Assembly (NCBI GenBank): GCA_026224875.1
Contig: JAMFRU010000108.1
Coordinates: 1 to 64,000 of the forward strand
DNA length: 64,000 bases
Direction: 5' to 3'
From: Acidocella sp.
Lineage (GTDB): Bacteria > Pseudomonadota > Alphaproteobacteria > Acetobacterales > Acetobacteraceae
Positions within the stretch are counted from its first letter, which is position 1. Every line of letters starts with the position of its first letter. The notes beneath the pieces were generated by a model, which was given only the letters and a program-made list of their open reading frames with translations, was not told the DNA's origin and ran no database searches. The position numbers were made by a program, and so were the translations under genes. Of the stretch, positions 54,899 to 63,104 are shown in pieces.

Positions 54899-55867
54899 TT
54901 AGAACTTAAAGCTCGTCGCCACCGTCACTGTGTCGCCGCCAAAAGTCCTGGTCGCCTGAATCTCATGCGTCCATTTCGCAATAAAACTCATCGGCAAATG
55001 CCCCACCAGCGTGCCATAGCTCACGCCCGGCCCCAACGCCCACACGCTCGCCTCGTTCGCCCCCAGCACGGCACCAGATCCGGAATCTCCGGTCACCTGC
55101 TGCATGTAATACCCCACCAGCCCGATGTTCCACGCCCGGTTAACCTGCTTGCCAACCGCGCAATCGAGATCGAAATCATCTCCGGACTGATAATTGGTCG
55201 CGTGGTTCTCCGTGTTGATCGAATAGGCAACGGTACCCGGCACATTCCATCCCGTCGCCGGATTGAACCAGGTGAGGGCGGCCTGCGGCGGAAATGTCCA
55301 ATAATTGAGCCCGGTAAACGCCAGCGCACCTTTCTGATATTCCCCCGTCGGCGCGATCACGCTCATCGCCACATTCCAATGGAAATCCCCAGCATCCCAG
55401 CCCAGAATAACCGGGGTGAGGGTAATATCGCCGATGTTGAACACCGAATCCGTTTTCGAATGGGACGCGTTAAATTCGCTAACATTGGCGGAAGCATAAA
55501 CATAGGCGATCGGAATGCTGACGTTGAACGCATAAATCCCGCCCAGGAATTTCTACGACGTTACGACCGTGGGCGAAAACGCATTGGCCACCAAATCTTC
55601 ATGCAGCCCCAAAGAGACACGCCCGCCGATCACCGTCTTATTGATGTCGCCGGTATAAAACACCTGATCATCGCGGATATAAAGACCAGGCTCCGCCGGC
55701 ACCACGCCGGAATAAAAATCCTTATAACCTTTCAGATACGGCACCGTTGCCGCCTTCGCCGCATCCCTATGTGCCAGCGTGGCGCTACAAAGGGCTAGGA
55801 TTGAGGCCGCCACCAAACGGCGGGCAAGCAATCGGCGGGAAGGGCTGAAGCTGAACAAGATCATCAT
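54899..55867 (-). pseudogene. Outer-membrane channel-like protein (phenol-degradation MetA family) with an in-frame amber codon
   Basis: A 322-codon frame starting at 55867 with a signal peptide (RRLLARRLVAASILALCSATLA). It passes through KGYKDFYSGVVPAEPGLYIR and later GDITLTPVILGWDAGDFHWN, then AYSINTENHATNYQSGDDFD and a C-terminal VTVATSFKF ending in Phe, as in outer-membrane beta-barrels. The pattern fits the Phenol_MetA_deg family. The only defect is TAG at 55553-55555 between VVTS and KFLGGIYAFNV; everything else is in one frame. Either a recent nonsense mutation or suppressed/read-through stop, the former being simpler. Confidence 0.75.
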
Positions 55868-56339
55868 GATTCCGATATTTGAGGAAGAATTTTAATCTCA
55901 TGACAAACGCCGCTGCAATGGCCGCTGCGTCGGCGCGGAGCATGGCAATATTTTGATTTACATTGATTTTTATCGTTGTCATGCAGCTTCAATTATTGGC
56001 AAGGACGATGCGGCCGCGCAAGCGAAAAGCAAATCCCCTAACGCCTGTGCTGCGTCCTGCAAGAGGCAAAACCAAGGTTTTTCTTAACTCTGTTTTAGCT
56101 ATTTTACATCTGTTTGCCGCGCCCAGAGGGCCCTCGAGCGACCCCTAAAGCCTTGTTTTCAATTACCCCCTTCCCAGATAGAGCTTCGCCGTTGCACGAA
56201 TAAAATATCGCCACTTCAGCCTATACCCGCCTTGCGGCGGTGGAGTTCGCTTGTCTCAAGCCCCGCTTGTCTCAAGCATAGGCTGAACTGACGAAGCTTG
56301 AGGTCATGCGCGGCTTAACTGGTACGTGGGAGTAAACAT
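55868..56339. other. Gene-free spacer with a 16-bp-period repeat
   Basis: About 470 bp without a supported gene. It lies between the amber-interrupted gene and the SYLF gene and holds both upstream regions. AT-rich sequence precedes the minus-strand gene. A tandem repeat lies at 56248-56277 (separate entry). Confidence 0.5.
56248..56277. repeat. Tandem repeat, period 16 bp, of a small dyad
   Basis: CGCTTGTCTCAAGC occurs at 56248-56261 and 56264-56277. Each copy is itself a dyad, GCTTG-TCT-CAAGC, and the two lie 16 bp apart, about 1.5 helical turns. It lies 63 bp upstream of the SYLF gene start and may be a protein-binding site or a slippage product. Confidence 0.8.
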
Positions 56340-56909
56340 ATGACAGGTATTATAACTGGCCGACGGACTCTTATCCTCGGCGCTGCATCGATCGCAGCAC
56401 TTACCGCCACCGGGCGCGCCGCCCATGCGGTCTCGCAGTCCGATCTGGCCAGATCGGGCGAAACCTCGCTGCAGGCACTCTACGGCGAGCAGCCGAGCGC
56501 TTCCATCCTGGCCAGCAAAGCGGTCGGCATTCTGGTATTCCCCAACATCGTCAAGGCCGGTTTCGTCATCGGGGCGCAATCAGGCGACGGCGTGCTGTTT
56601 CGGGACAAGGTGCCGACCGCCTATTACAACCTCTCCTCTGCCTCGTTCGGGCTGGAGGCCGGTGTGCAGTCTTTCGCCTATGCTTTGTTCTTCATGAACC
56701 ATGGGGCGCTGCATTATCTCCACCAGAGCGCCGGCTGGTCACTAGGCGGCGACCCGAACATCGTGGTGCTCGACAAGGGGGCCGCGGCCAGCGTCGATAC
56801 CACGACGCTCAGCAAGGACGTCTACGCCATTCCGTACAGCCAGCAGGGGCTGATGGCCGGTATCAGCCTGCAGGGCTCGAAGATCACGCAGATCCACCCC
56901 GACGCCTAA
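56340..56909 (+). CDS. SYLF (YSC84-like) exported protein
   Basis: A 189-residue protein with an N-terminal GRRTLILGAASIAALTATG signal, with a twin-arginine look (RR at residues 8-9) although the rest of the Tat consensus is not exact. The mature part is a SYLF domain (SASILASKAVGILVFPNIVK, AGFVIGAQSGDGVL, SFGLEAGVQSFAYALFFM), a lipid-binding fold common in bacteria. GGGAG precedes ATG 56340 by 8 nt. A hairpin terminator follows the stop. It lies between pseudogenes and the Tad locus and shows no operon link. Confidence 0.85.
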   Translation: MTGIITGRRTLILGAASIAALTATGRAAHAVSQSDLARSGETSLQALYGEQPSASILASKAVGILVFPNIVKAGFVIGAQSGDGVLFRDKVPTAYYNLSSASFGLEAGVQSFAYALFFMNHGALHYLHQSAGWSLGGDPNIVVLDKGAAASVDTTTLSKDVYAIPYSQQGLMAGISLQGSKITQIHPDA

Positions 56910-56920
56910 AACTCTCCCGC

Positions 56921-56949
56921 ATCCTGGGTCTCCGATTCGGACCCAGGAT
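56921..56949 (+). terminator. Hairpin after the SYLF gene
   Basis: ATCCTGGGTC (56921-56930) pairs with GACCCAGGAT (56940-56949) and inner CCG/CGG bases can extend the stem. It begins 11 bp after the stop codon. No U tract follows. Confidence 0.65.
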
Positions 56950-56979
56950 ACGGCGCGGCGTGCGATATCGCGTACATCT

Positions 56980-57011
56980 AATATATGTGTACCTAAATAT
57001 ATGTGTACCTA
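56980..57011. repeat. Perfect 16-bp tandem duplication A
   Basis: AATATATGTGTACCTA at 56980-56995 is repeated exactly at 56996-57011. Confidence 0.95.
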
Positions 57012-57018
57012 CTATAAA

Positions 57019-57050
57019 GGTGTCCGTAGGGTATGGTGTCCGTAGGGTAT
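57019..57050. repeat. Perfect 16-bp tandem duplication B
   Basis: GGTGTCCGTAGGGTAT at 57019-57034 is repeated exactly at 57035-57050, 7 bp after duplication A and unrelated in sequence. Both lie in the 467-bp spacer before the first pilin gene, which shows no other gene. A weak promoter-like pair TTGACC (57291-57296) / TATGAG (57315-57320) lies closer to the pilin. Confidence 0.95.
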
Positions 57051-57376
57051 TAAGCGGTATAATTACTGCGGAAGTACCAAAGCAGCATCGCTGGCTGTCG
57101 TCTTTCAACTTTCAGGACCGAATATTATAATATTCTCCATATAATCAATTAGTTACAGGGCTTTCGCGCGAGCCAGCCAGCACCTAGCCAAGACGAAATC
57201 TCCCGTTTAGGTCCACAAAGGGCCTGGATCATCCTGGCCTCAGGCAGTTTCATGCCAGAAAAAGCATTGGATTCATTCACATTTACGTGATTGACCTATG
57301 CGGAACCATATCAATATGAGTAGAAACAGTGCGGTAGACCCTCCGAATGCTGCGGCGGGGCCAAAGAGGGGATTCC

Positions 57377-57571
57377 ATGGTTTTTTTGCAATTGCTCCGC
57401 TGGATTGCGACGATACCGGCCCTTCAGGGTTTCTGGCGCGATCGCCGTGCCGTTACCTCCGTCGAATATGTGATCATCGCCCTCATCATCGCCATCGCCA
57501 TCATGGGCGGGTTGAGCAGGGTCGGTGGCTATCTGAGCACTGACTTCAACAACGCCAGCTCCGAACTCTAG
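57377..57571 (+). CDS. Flp-type pilin (first)
   Basis: A 64-residue type IVb prepilin of the Flp family, the subunit of Tad pili. The leader of about 24 residues ends in DRR, then AVTSVEYVIIALIIAIAIMG gives the conserved Glu-Tyr (E30-Y31) and the hydrophobic helix. The tail is FNNASSEL. ATG 57377 follows AAAGAGGGG; an upstream ATG at 57347 is less likely. It is separated from the second pilin by 578 bp, so it has its own transcription unit. Confidence 0.87.
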   Translation: MVFLQLLRWIATIPALQGFWRDRRAVTSVEYVIIALIIAIAIMGGLSRVGGYLSTDFNNASSEL

Positions 57572-57670
57572 TAATAGCCGCAAGCGGATTTGTGCTGCGG
57601 CCTGAACAATAACCGGAAACACGCTGGTTCGGCGATTCGGTGCAAAACGCAAATACCAGAGGTTACGCTG

Positions 57671-57701
57671 TACGGCCATGCCGCAACGCAGCATGGCCGT
57701 A
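57671..57701 (+). terminator. 11-bp inverted repeat downstream of the first pilin gene
   Basis: Perfect arms TACGGCCATGC and GCATGGCCGTA around a 9-nt loop, 100 bp after the stop codon. The following sequence is TTCCTGCTC, so it lacks a U tract and could be an mRNA-end or processing structure. Confidence 0.45.
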
Positions 57702-57992
57702 TTCCTGCTCGACTGCTGATTAGCTGCCCGATCACAAATGTTTGATCGAAAATGATTCTTAGCCCCAAGAATTTTTCATGAACCTTAAGAAACACGACTT
57801 AATCGTGATCTCTGCATCTTTTTATAGATAACGCACAAGGTATCGTTAATTTGTGGAAATTAGTATCGAGATATCTTGTACGTCAGGTTGCGGAGCGGCT
57901 GCCAGGCCCCGAAACGGGGCGCGTAGTTTCTTGAGCATTAACAATTTCGCCCTATAATCACGCTTTGTTGTTATGTCAGGTACCAATTCTGT

Positions 57993-58021
57993 TTGACAAA
58001 AACCTCTAAATTCCGTGTATT
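57993..58021 (+). promoter_or_regulatory. Candidate sigma-70 promoter for the second pilin gene
   Basis: A perfect TTGACA -35 hexamer (57993-57998), a 17-bp spacer, and TGTATT (58016-58021, 4 of 6 matches to TATAAT). This leaves a leader of about 120 nt before the pilin ATG. Confidence 0.45.
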
Positions 58022-58149
58022 GGCGCTAACCCTGAACGGGTTGATGTGATGGATGAGAGCTTAATCGTTTTTCACCCGATCGCGGATTTTGATCTCTTTG
58101 TCGACCCGCTCCACCGGCGGTTTTGATAATCATTGTAAAGGATAGCCTC

Positions 58150-58335
58150 ATGCTGAACTACGTCCGTACCGCCATGGCCCTCAAGCTCGCCCAGTTGAAC
58201 GTCGACAAGCGCGCCGTCACCGCAATCGAATACGCTCTGATCGCCGCCCTGATCGCCGTCGTCATCGTTGGCGCCGCCACCACGCTCGGCGGCAAAGTCT
58301 CGAGCACGTTCAACAGCGTGTCTTCCGAGCTGTAA
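58150..58335 (+). CDS. Flp-type pilin (second)
   Basis: A 61-residue prepilin. The short basic leader ends in VDKR, followed by AVTAIEYALIAALIAVVIVG with the conserved Glu-Tyr at E27-Y28, and a tail FNSVSSEL like that of the first pilin. This sequence is closer to the canonical Flp/PilA of Caulobacter and Rhizobium than the first. AAAGGATAG precedes ATG 58150. Two hairpins follow the stop, so strong pilin expression would be set apart from cpaA. Cleavage by CpaA before AVT is expected. Confidence 0.92.
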   Translation: MLNYVRTAMALKLAQLNVDKRAVTAIEYALIAALIAVVIVGAATTLGGKVSSTFNSVSSEL

Positions 58336-58340
58336 AAATA

Positions 58341-58362
58341 TCGCGCCACATTACTGGCGCGA
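58341..58362 (+). terminator. First hairpin after the second pilin gene
   Basis: TCGCGCCA (58341-58348) pairs with TGGCGCGA (58355-58362) over a 6-nt loop, 5 bp after the stop codon. It may stabilise the pilin mRNA 3' end. Confidence 0.6.
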
Positions 58363-58367
58363 CAGGA

Positions 58368-58404
58368 ACGGCTGGCGAGGGAAACCTCTGCCAGCCGTTT
58401 TTTT
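58368..58404 (+). terminator. Rho-independent terminator of the second pilin gene
   Basis: ACGGCTGGC (58368-58376) pairs with GCCAGCCGT (58390-58398); an inner GAGG-GAAA-CCTC extends it. A run of seven T follows (58398-58404). This is a classical intrinsic terminator and would limit read-through into the tad genes. Confidence 0.9.
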
Positions 58405-58663
58405 ATGCATAATTCATATTTCGCGGCTCTGGCTGGGGTTTCTGGACGCAAAGCGTAGGCGCCTCGCCGTCCCATCGGGGCAGAAAGTGTGGGATTCCAG
58501 GATTTTGCCGCCTTTGGATGAAAATTTAGACTGGTATATCCGCTAATAGTGCTATTAGACTGAGATTACAGGAATTGCATTTGTTGATTTTTTGTATCAA
58601 TATGCGGTGTAACTATAATATCAACGGGTTGGGCTTGGAGCTGGAGATGGGATTGAGGGAAGG
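58405..58663. other. Spacer between pilin terminator and cpaA
   Basis: About 260 bp without a supported gene. AT-rich stretches at 58550-58625 may hold the promoter of the cpaA operon. Nothing else was recognised. Confidence 0.4.
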
Positions 58664-59179
58664 GTGGTGATCACGCTTTTGGCCGTGCCTGCAGCTTGTC
58701 TGCTTGGCTACGCTGCACTGCACGACCTTGCTGTACGTACGGTGCCGAACTGGCTGCCGGCAGCGCTGCTTCTCGTCGGCATCTGCGCCCGCCTGCTCGA
58801 CCATGATCTGCTGACCGGCCTTGGTGTCGCCGCCGTCGCCTTTGCCTTGCTCTTCGGGATTTGGATCGCCGGCGCCATGGGCGGTGGGGACGTCAAGCTC
58901 TGGGCCGCTGCGGTGCTGCTGGTGCCGCCGGGCTGGCAGGCGCAGTTTTCCTTATTCGTGAATGTCGTGCTGGCAGGCGGTGTGCTGGCCCTGCTTTACC
59001 TTGCGCTCTCCCTGGTGGTGCCGCGCCCGCGGGCCGCGCATCAGGGCTCGCATCTGCGCCGTTTTATGCGTGTGGAGCAGTGGCGTATCGGCCGTCGCGG
59101 TCCGTTGCCCTATGCCTGCGCCATCGCTGCCGGGGCTATCGCTGCCCTGTTGCCTCACGCTCATTCAAACTTAGGGTAG
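58664..59179 (+). CDS. cpaA: CpaA/TadV prepilin peptidase
   Basis: A 171-residue aspartic membrane protease (A24A family) that removes the leader from Flp prepilins. Six hydrophobic segments are present. The first catalytic Asp lies in LHDLAVRTVPNWL and the second in AGAMGGGDVKLWAA (GxGD-type GGGD). The start is GTG 58664 or 58667. It is followed 3 bp later by cpaB. Confidence 0.88.
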   Translation: MVITLLAVPAACLLGYAALHDLAVRTVPNWLPAALLLVGICARLLDHDLLTGLGVAAVAFALLFGIWIAGAMGGGDVKLWAAAVLLVPPGWQAQFSLFVNVVLAGGVLALLYLALSLVVPRPRAAHQGSHLRRFMRVEQWRIGRRGPLPYACAIAAGAIAALLPHAHSNLG

Positions 59180-59182
59180 CTC

Positions 59183-60034
59183 ATGGCCTTTCGTCTTGGT
59201 ATTTTCGGGGTTCTCATCGCGGCGCTTATCGGGGTGATGGTGTTTGCCTATTCAATCCTCAACCAACCCAAACGCGTTCAGCAGCAGGCGCCGCAGTCCA
59301 TTGCGGCGGCACCGGTGCAGGTCGTAGCAGCCCCGCCGCCGACCGAGCAGATCCTGACGGCCTCCGCGGCGTTGATCGCCGGCAGCCTGATCCAGCCGGC
59401 CAATCTGTCCAGCACCTCCATTCCCAACGCCGCCATGGTTCCGGGCGAGCTGGTGGACACATCGCAGAACCGCTCGATGCTGGTTGGCGCCATGCTGCGC
59501 GTGCCGCTCAATCCGGGTGCGCCGGTGCTGGATAACGAGGTGATCCATCCGGGTGATCACGGCTTCCTTGCGGCGGTCCTGCCGCCGGGCATGCGCGCCG
59601 TCACCATTGCGGTCGATGACCTGACCGGCGCCAACGGGCTGATCTGGCCGGGCGACAATGTCGATGTGCTGATGACGCAGAATTTGGCCGGCGCGCCGGA
59701 CGAGAAGAGCATGACCGCGGTCGTGGTGCTGAGCGATATCCGTGTCATCGCCACCGGTGCCACGCTGGTGAAGGATCCCAGCACCGGTGCCGGTGGCGGT
59801 TCGGTCGGCACGGTAACGCTACAGGTTACCCCCGATCAAGCCTCGCGCTGCATCATCGCAACAAATCTCGGTAAGCTCTCGCTGATCGTGCATTCGGCTC
59901 AGGGGTCGCAAAAGGCCGATCAGGCGCAGGCAATACCGGGGCCGGTCTACACGGGCGACGTCAGCCAGGCGCCAGCCGCACTTTCCACTGTCAACGTTAT
60001 TTCCACCGGCGCTGACGGGGAGTTCAAATTCTGA
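59183..60034 (+). CDS. cpaB: CpaB/RcpC, Tad pilus assembly protein
   Basis: A 283-residue periplasmic protein with one N-terminal membrane segment (GIFGVLIAALIGVMVFAYSI). A SAF/beta-clip domain follows: GSLIQPANLSSTSIPNAAMV, and LRVPLNPGAPVLDNEVIHPG; then the RcpC region MRAVTIAVDDLTGANGLIWP and GDNVDVLMTQNL. CpaB is thought to contact the secretin and peptidoglycan. Its TGA shares a base with the cpaC start (TGATG). Confidence 0.9.
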   Translation: MAFRLGIFGVLIAALIGVMVFAYSILNQPKRVQQQAPQSIAAAPVQVVAAPPPTEQILTASAALIAGSLIQPANLSSTSIPNAAMVPGELVDTSQNRSMLVGAMLRVPLNPGAPVLDNEVIHPGDHGFLAAVLPPGMRAVTIAVDDLTGANGLIWPGDNVDVLMTQNLAGAPDEKSMTAVVVLSDIRVIATGATLVKDPSTGAGGGSVGTVTLQVTPDQASRCIIATNLGKLSLIVHSAQGSQKADQAQAIPGPVYTGDVSQAPAALSTVNVISTGADGEFKF

Positions 60035-61500
60035 TGCGTAAATTCTTACATGGCGCCGCCGTGGCACTCATCTTCTCCCTGCCCGCGGCACTGCCGGGCG
60101 CGGCTCTGGCGCAAACCGCGCTTACGCCGCTCACCTCCCAGGACGGCTCCGGCGCCAGTACCGTGCCGAACGAGGCCGTACCAAGCCCGGCCGTGCCGGC
60201 GCCCTATTACGGTTCGTTCGCCGTGGAAGTGGGCAAGGGCAAACTGATCAAGCTGCCCGCCCCCGTCGCCAATCTGTTCGTCGCCGATCCGGGTACCGCC
60301 TCGGTGCGCCCGGCCAGCCCGGACAGTATGTTCGTGTTCGGCAAAAAATCCGGCGAGACCGATATTGTCGGCACCGACCAGAACGGCAACCGCATCGCCC
60401 AATTCACCGTCTCGGTTAACCCGTCGAGCTATTCTAACGACCGGATACAAGGTCAGGCGCAGAATCTGGCCCCGGGCAGCAATGTCTCTATCGATACCGA
60501 AGCTAACGGCACGATCCTGAGCGGCACCGTGCAGACGGCGGCGCAGGCCGACGCCCTCGTGAGCCAGGCCAAGGCGGTTGCCACCGGCACCGTGACCAAT
60601 GATCTGACCGTAGCCGAACCGGTGCAGGTCGAGCTGAAGGTTCGCATCGCCTCGATGTCGCGCAGTACCACGCGCGAACTTGGCATCGACTGGGGTTCCG
60701 TCGCCGCTAATGGTCTTTCTGTCGGCAAATTCATGGTCGGGCTGGGCACTGCCTCGGCCCCCAGCTCACTCGGCACCATCGCCGCCGGCGACGCCTCCGT
60801 GGTCTTCCCCGGCGGCACGTTCGAAGGCGTGATCGATGCGCTGGCCCAGGATAATCTGGCGCATGTGCTGGCCGAGCCCACGCTGACCACGCTCTCCGGC
60901 ACGCAGGCGAACTTCCAGGTCGGCGGCCAGTTCCCGATCCCGGTCTCCTCCAGTGGCTCCGGCTCCAGTGCCGTCGTTACGGTCACCTTCAAGGATTACG
61001 GCGTGCTGCTCAGCTTCATCCCCACCGTCTTCTCCGACGGCAGGATCGCGCTGCAGGTCGCGCCCTCGATCAGCTCGCTCAGCGCGGCCAATTCCGCCTC
61101 CGTCTCCTCCGCCGGTTCGAGCGAGGTTCTGGCCGTGCCGTCCCTCAACATCACCAGCGCCTCGACCACAGTGATTCTTGGCTCCGGCCAGGGCATGGCG
61201 ATTGCCGGCCTGCTTGAGGACACCACCAACCAGGTCGATAACGGCTTGCCTTACCTCTCCGAAGTGCCGCTGCTCGGCGCTTTGTTCCGCGGCGACGCCT
61301 TTCAGCGTGAGCAGCAGGAGGTCGTGATCACCGTGACCCCCTATATCGTGAAGCCGGTCGATAGCCCCAACAGCCTCGCGTCGCCGGATGATGGCTGGAG
61401 CCCGCCAAATGATTTGCAACGCATCCTGTTGCTGCGCAATAACGGTACAACAACCGCGAGCACGAGCATCCCTGGCGATGCCGGTTTCATGGTGCAATGA
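60034..61500 (+). CDS. cpaC: CpaC/RcpA, Tad outer-membrane secretin
   Basis: A 488-residue secretin forming the outer-membrane channel of the pilus. It has a signal peptide at 1-25 (ALIFSLPAALPGAALA), an N-terminal plug domain (KGKLIKLPAPVANLFVADPG), a BON-like stretch at about 125-190, and a secretin domain with VELKVRIASMSRSTTRELGI. The C-terminal core shows GQGMAIAGLLEDTTNQVDNG, LPYLSEVPLLGALF and EQQEVVITVTPYIVKP. Overlaps cpaB by 1 and the lipoprotein gene by 4 nt. Confidence 0.93.
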   Translation: MRKFLHGAAVALIFSLPAALPGAALAQTALTPLTSQDGSGASTVPNEAVPSPAVPAPYYGSFAVEVGKGKLIKLPAPVANLFVADPGTASVRPASPDSMFVFGKKSGETDIVGTDQNGNRIAQFTVSVNPSSYSNDRIQGQAQNLAPGSNVSIDTEANGTILSGTVQTAAQADALVSQAKAVATGTVTNDLTVAEPVQVELKVRIASMSRSTTRELGIDWGSVAANGLSVGKFMVGLGTASAPSSLGTIAAGDASVVFPGGTFEGVIDALAQDNLAHVLAEPTLTTLSGTQANFQVGGQFPIPVSSSGSGSSAVVTVTFKDYGVLLSFIPTVFSDGRIALQVAPSISSLSAANSASVSSAGSSEVLAVPSLNITSASTTVILGSGQGMAIAGLLEDTTNQVDNGLPYLSEVPLLGALFRGDAFQREQQEVVITVTPYIVKPVDSPNSLASPDDGWSPPNDLQRILLLRNNGTTTASTSIPGDAGFMVQ

Positions 61501-61802
61501 TGGATAGGCCCCGCATGCGTTCCACGGCTTTCTTCTGCCTCTGTGCCGGCATCCTCACCTTAAGCGGCTGTGCCGGGGCGTTCGATCCCTACAAGCGGCC
61601 CGGCAATTGGTCGGCGACCGGGGCGCCGCTGGAAATCATTGCGCAACAGGCTGACAACAAGGCCGATCTGATCCAGGGCCAATCCGAGCCAGGAACAAAT
61701 GGCGCTGTCGCGGTTGCAGGTGTACAGAAGGCAATGACAGGCGGGACAGCGACCGGTTTGCAGGTGCAGTTGACGACATCGGCACCTGGCGGCGGTTCAT
61801 GA
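61497..61802 (+). CDS. Short CpaD-like lipoprotein
   Basis: A 101-residue protein with a lipoprotein signal (CLCAGILTLSGC, lipobox LSGC). After Cys it reads FDPYKRPGNWSATGAPLEII with ADNKADLIQGQSEPG; the DPY-RPGNW and ADL elements are those of CpaD, the Tad pilus pilotin. CpaD is usually about 200 residues or more, so this may be a shortened version that keeps only the core. ATG 61497 overlaps the cpaC stop (ATGA). The position between cpaC and cpaE is right for cpaD. Confidence 0.7.
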   Translation: MMDRPRMRSTAFFCLCAGILTLSGCAGAFDPYKRPGNWSATGAPLEIIAQQADNKADLIQGQSEPGTNGAVAVAGVQKAMTGGTATGLQVQLTTSAPGGGS

Positions 61803-61842
61803 TCCAAGGCGTCTCGCAGCAAGCTATGGAGGCAGTGTCGGT

Positions 61843-63099
61843 ATGAGTCAGCAGGTCTCGCGCGCCGCGACCGATGGCATGGGAGGCAGGCCTGACCGCC
61901 TGACCGTGCTCGCCTTTCTTGGCGACCCCGCCACCGAGCAGGTGCTGCGCGACGGCCTGGGCGACATGCCCGCCAATGGCATGGATATCCGTCGCGGCAC
62001 GGTCCGTACCGCGATTGCCGCCATGGCTAAGATGCAGACGCCGGAAGTGCTGATCGTCGATATCGCCGGCGAAGAGCAGCCGCTGCATGCGCTTGGCGAA
62101 CTCTCCGACGTGGTCGAACCCGGCGTGCGTGTGCTCGTCATCGGCGACACGGACGACGTCGATTTCTACCGCCACATCACGCGCGGCATGGGGGTGATGG
62201 AATACATCTTCAAACCCATCACCCGCGAAGCTGTTGCCCGCCACTTTGCCCCACTCATCACGCGCAAAACCATCGGCCAGGAAGTCACCCGTGGCGGCCG
62301 CGTCATCGCCGTGCTCGGCGCCCGCGGCGGGGTTGGGTCCACCACCATCGCCGGCAACCTCTCCTGGCTGCTCGGCGTCATGGCCAAGCGCCATACCGTG
62401 TTCGTGGAATCCGACATCCATATGGGTTCCGGCGCGCTGCTGCTCGGCGGCAAAACCGGTCCCGGCCTGCGCATGGCGCTGGAAACACCGGACCGTATAG
62501 ATCCTCTGTTCGTCGAGCGCGCGGCCCAACCCGTGGCCGAGCGTCTGCAGGTGCTGGCCTCGGAGGAAAAACTCACCGAGCCGCTGCATTACGCGCCCGG
62601 TGCCGCCCGGCGTCTGATCGAAGCACTGCGCATACGGTATAATTTCATTATTCTCGATGTGCCGTTTCTTCCCATGCAATGCAACCGTGAGTTGATAGAA
62701 TTTGCGCACCATCGCGTAATCGTGATGGACCCGACGCTCGCCTCCGTGCGTGACACCTTGCGCCTGCTCGGCCTGCCCAACGGCCCGTGGCAGCCGCAAA
62801 GCCCAACCATCGTGCTCAATCGTCAGGGCCGCCCGGGCGGCCTCACGCGCAAGCAGATCGAAGAGGCGCTGAAGGTCAAAATCGACATCGTTATCCCCGA
62901 CATTCCCAAACAGCTCAACGAATCCGCCAGCTTCGGCGAGCCGGCCATCGCCACGAAAGGTCCGTTCCGTCAGGCCATCGTCGATCTCTCACGCGAGATC
63001 GGCTTCGTCGCCAATCGCGATGATTCGATGATCGACGGCACGGCCCAGCTCACCTCGGTGGGCGGTATTTTCAAGATGCTCGGCTTCTCGAAAGGTTGA
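61843..63099 (+). CDS. cpaE: CpaE/TadZ, Tad pilus localisation ATPase
   Basis: A 418-residue protein with an N-terminal atypical receiver-like domain (RLTVLAFLGDPATEQVLRDG, EVLIVDIAGEEQPLHAL) and a MinD/ParA-type ATPase. The deviant Walker A is GARGGVGSTTIAGNLSWLLG, with Ser in place of the second Lys, as usual in CpaE. HTVFVESDIHMGSGALLLGG and FIILDVPFL follow. TadZ proteins place the pilus machine at the pole. GGAGG lies upstream of ATG 61843. Confidence 0.9.
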   Translation: MSQQVSRAATDGMGGRPDRLTVLAFLGDPATEQVLRDGLGDMPANGMDIRRGTVRTAIAAMAKMQTPEVLIVDIAGEEQPLHALGELSDVVEPGVRVLVIGDTDDVDFYRHITRGMGVMEYIFKPITREAVARHFAPLITRKTIGQEVTRGGRVIAVLGARGGVGSTTIAGNLSWLLGVMAKRHTVFVESDIHMGSGALLLGGKTGPGLRMALETPDRIDPLFVERAAQPVAERLQVLASEEKLTEPLHYAPGAARRLIEALRIRYNFIILDVPFLPMQCNRELIEFAHHRVIVMDPTLASVRDTLRLLGLPNGPWQPQSPTIVLNRQGRPGGLTRKQIEEALKVKIDIVIPDIPKQLNESASFGEPAIATKGPFRQAIVDLSREIGFVANRDDSMIDGTAQLTSVGGIFKMLGFSKG

Positions 63100-63104
63100 G
63101 CTGA

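Larger units (their letters stand above)
57572..58149. other. Long untranslated region between the two pilin genes
   Basis: 578 bp with no gene. A perfect 11-bp inverted repeat TACGGCCATGC (57671-57681) / GCATGGCCGTA (57691-57701) with a 9-nt loop may terminate the first pilin transcript. A short GCCCC-GAAAC-GGGGC hairpin occurs at 57906-57920. The region is AT-richer than the genes. A promoter for the second pilin is seen at 57993-58021. Confidence 0.5.

Noticed and set aside
56980-57050. CRISPR-like repeat array
   Set aside because: Two different direct duplications without spacers or cas genes; repeat length 16 bp is too short.
56980-57050. Plasmid-type iterons/origin
   Set aside because: Only two copies of each unit, no rep gene, and the surrounding genes are chromosomal in character.
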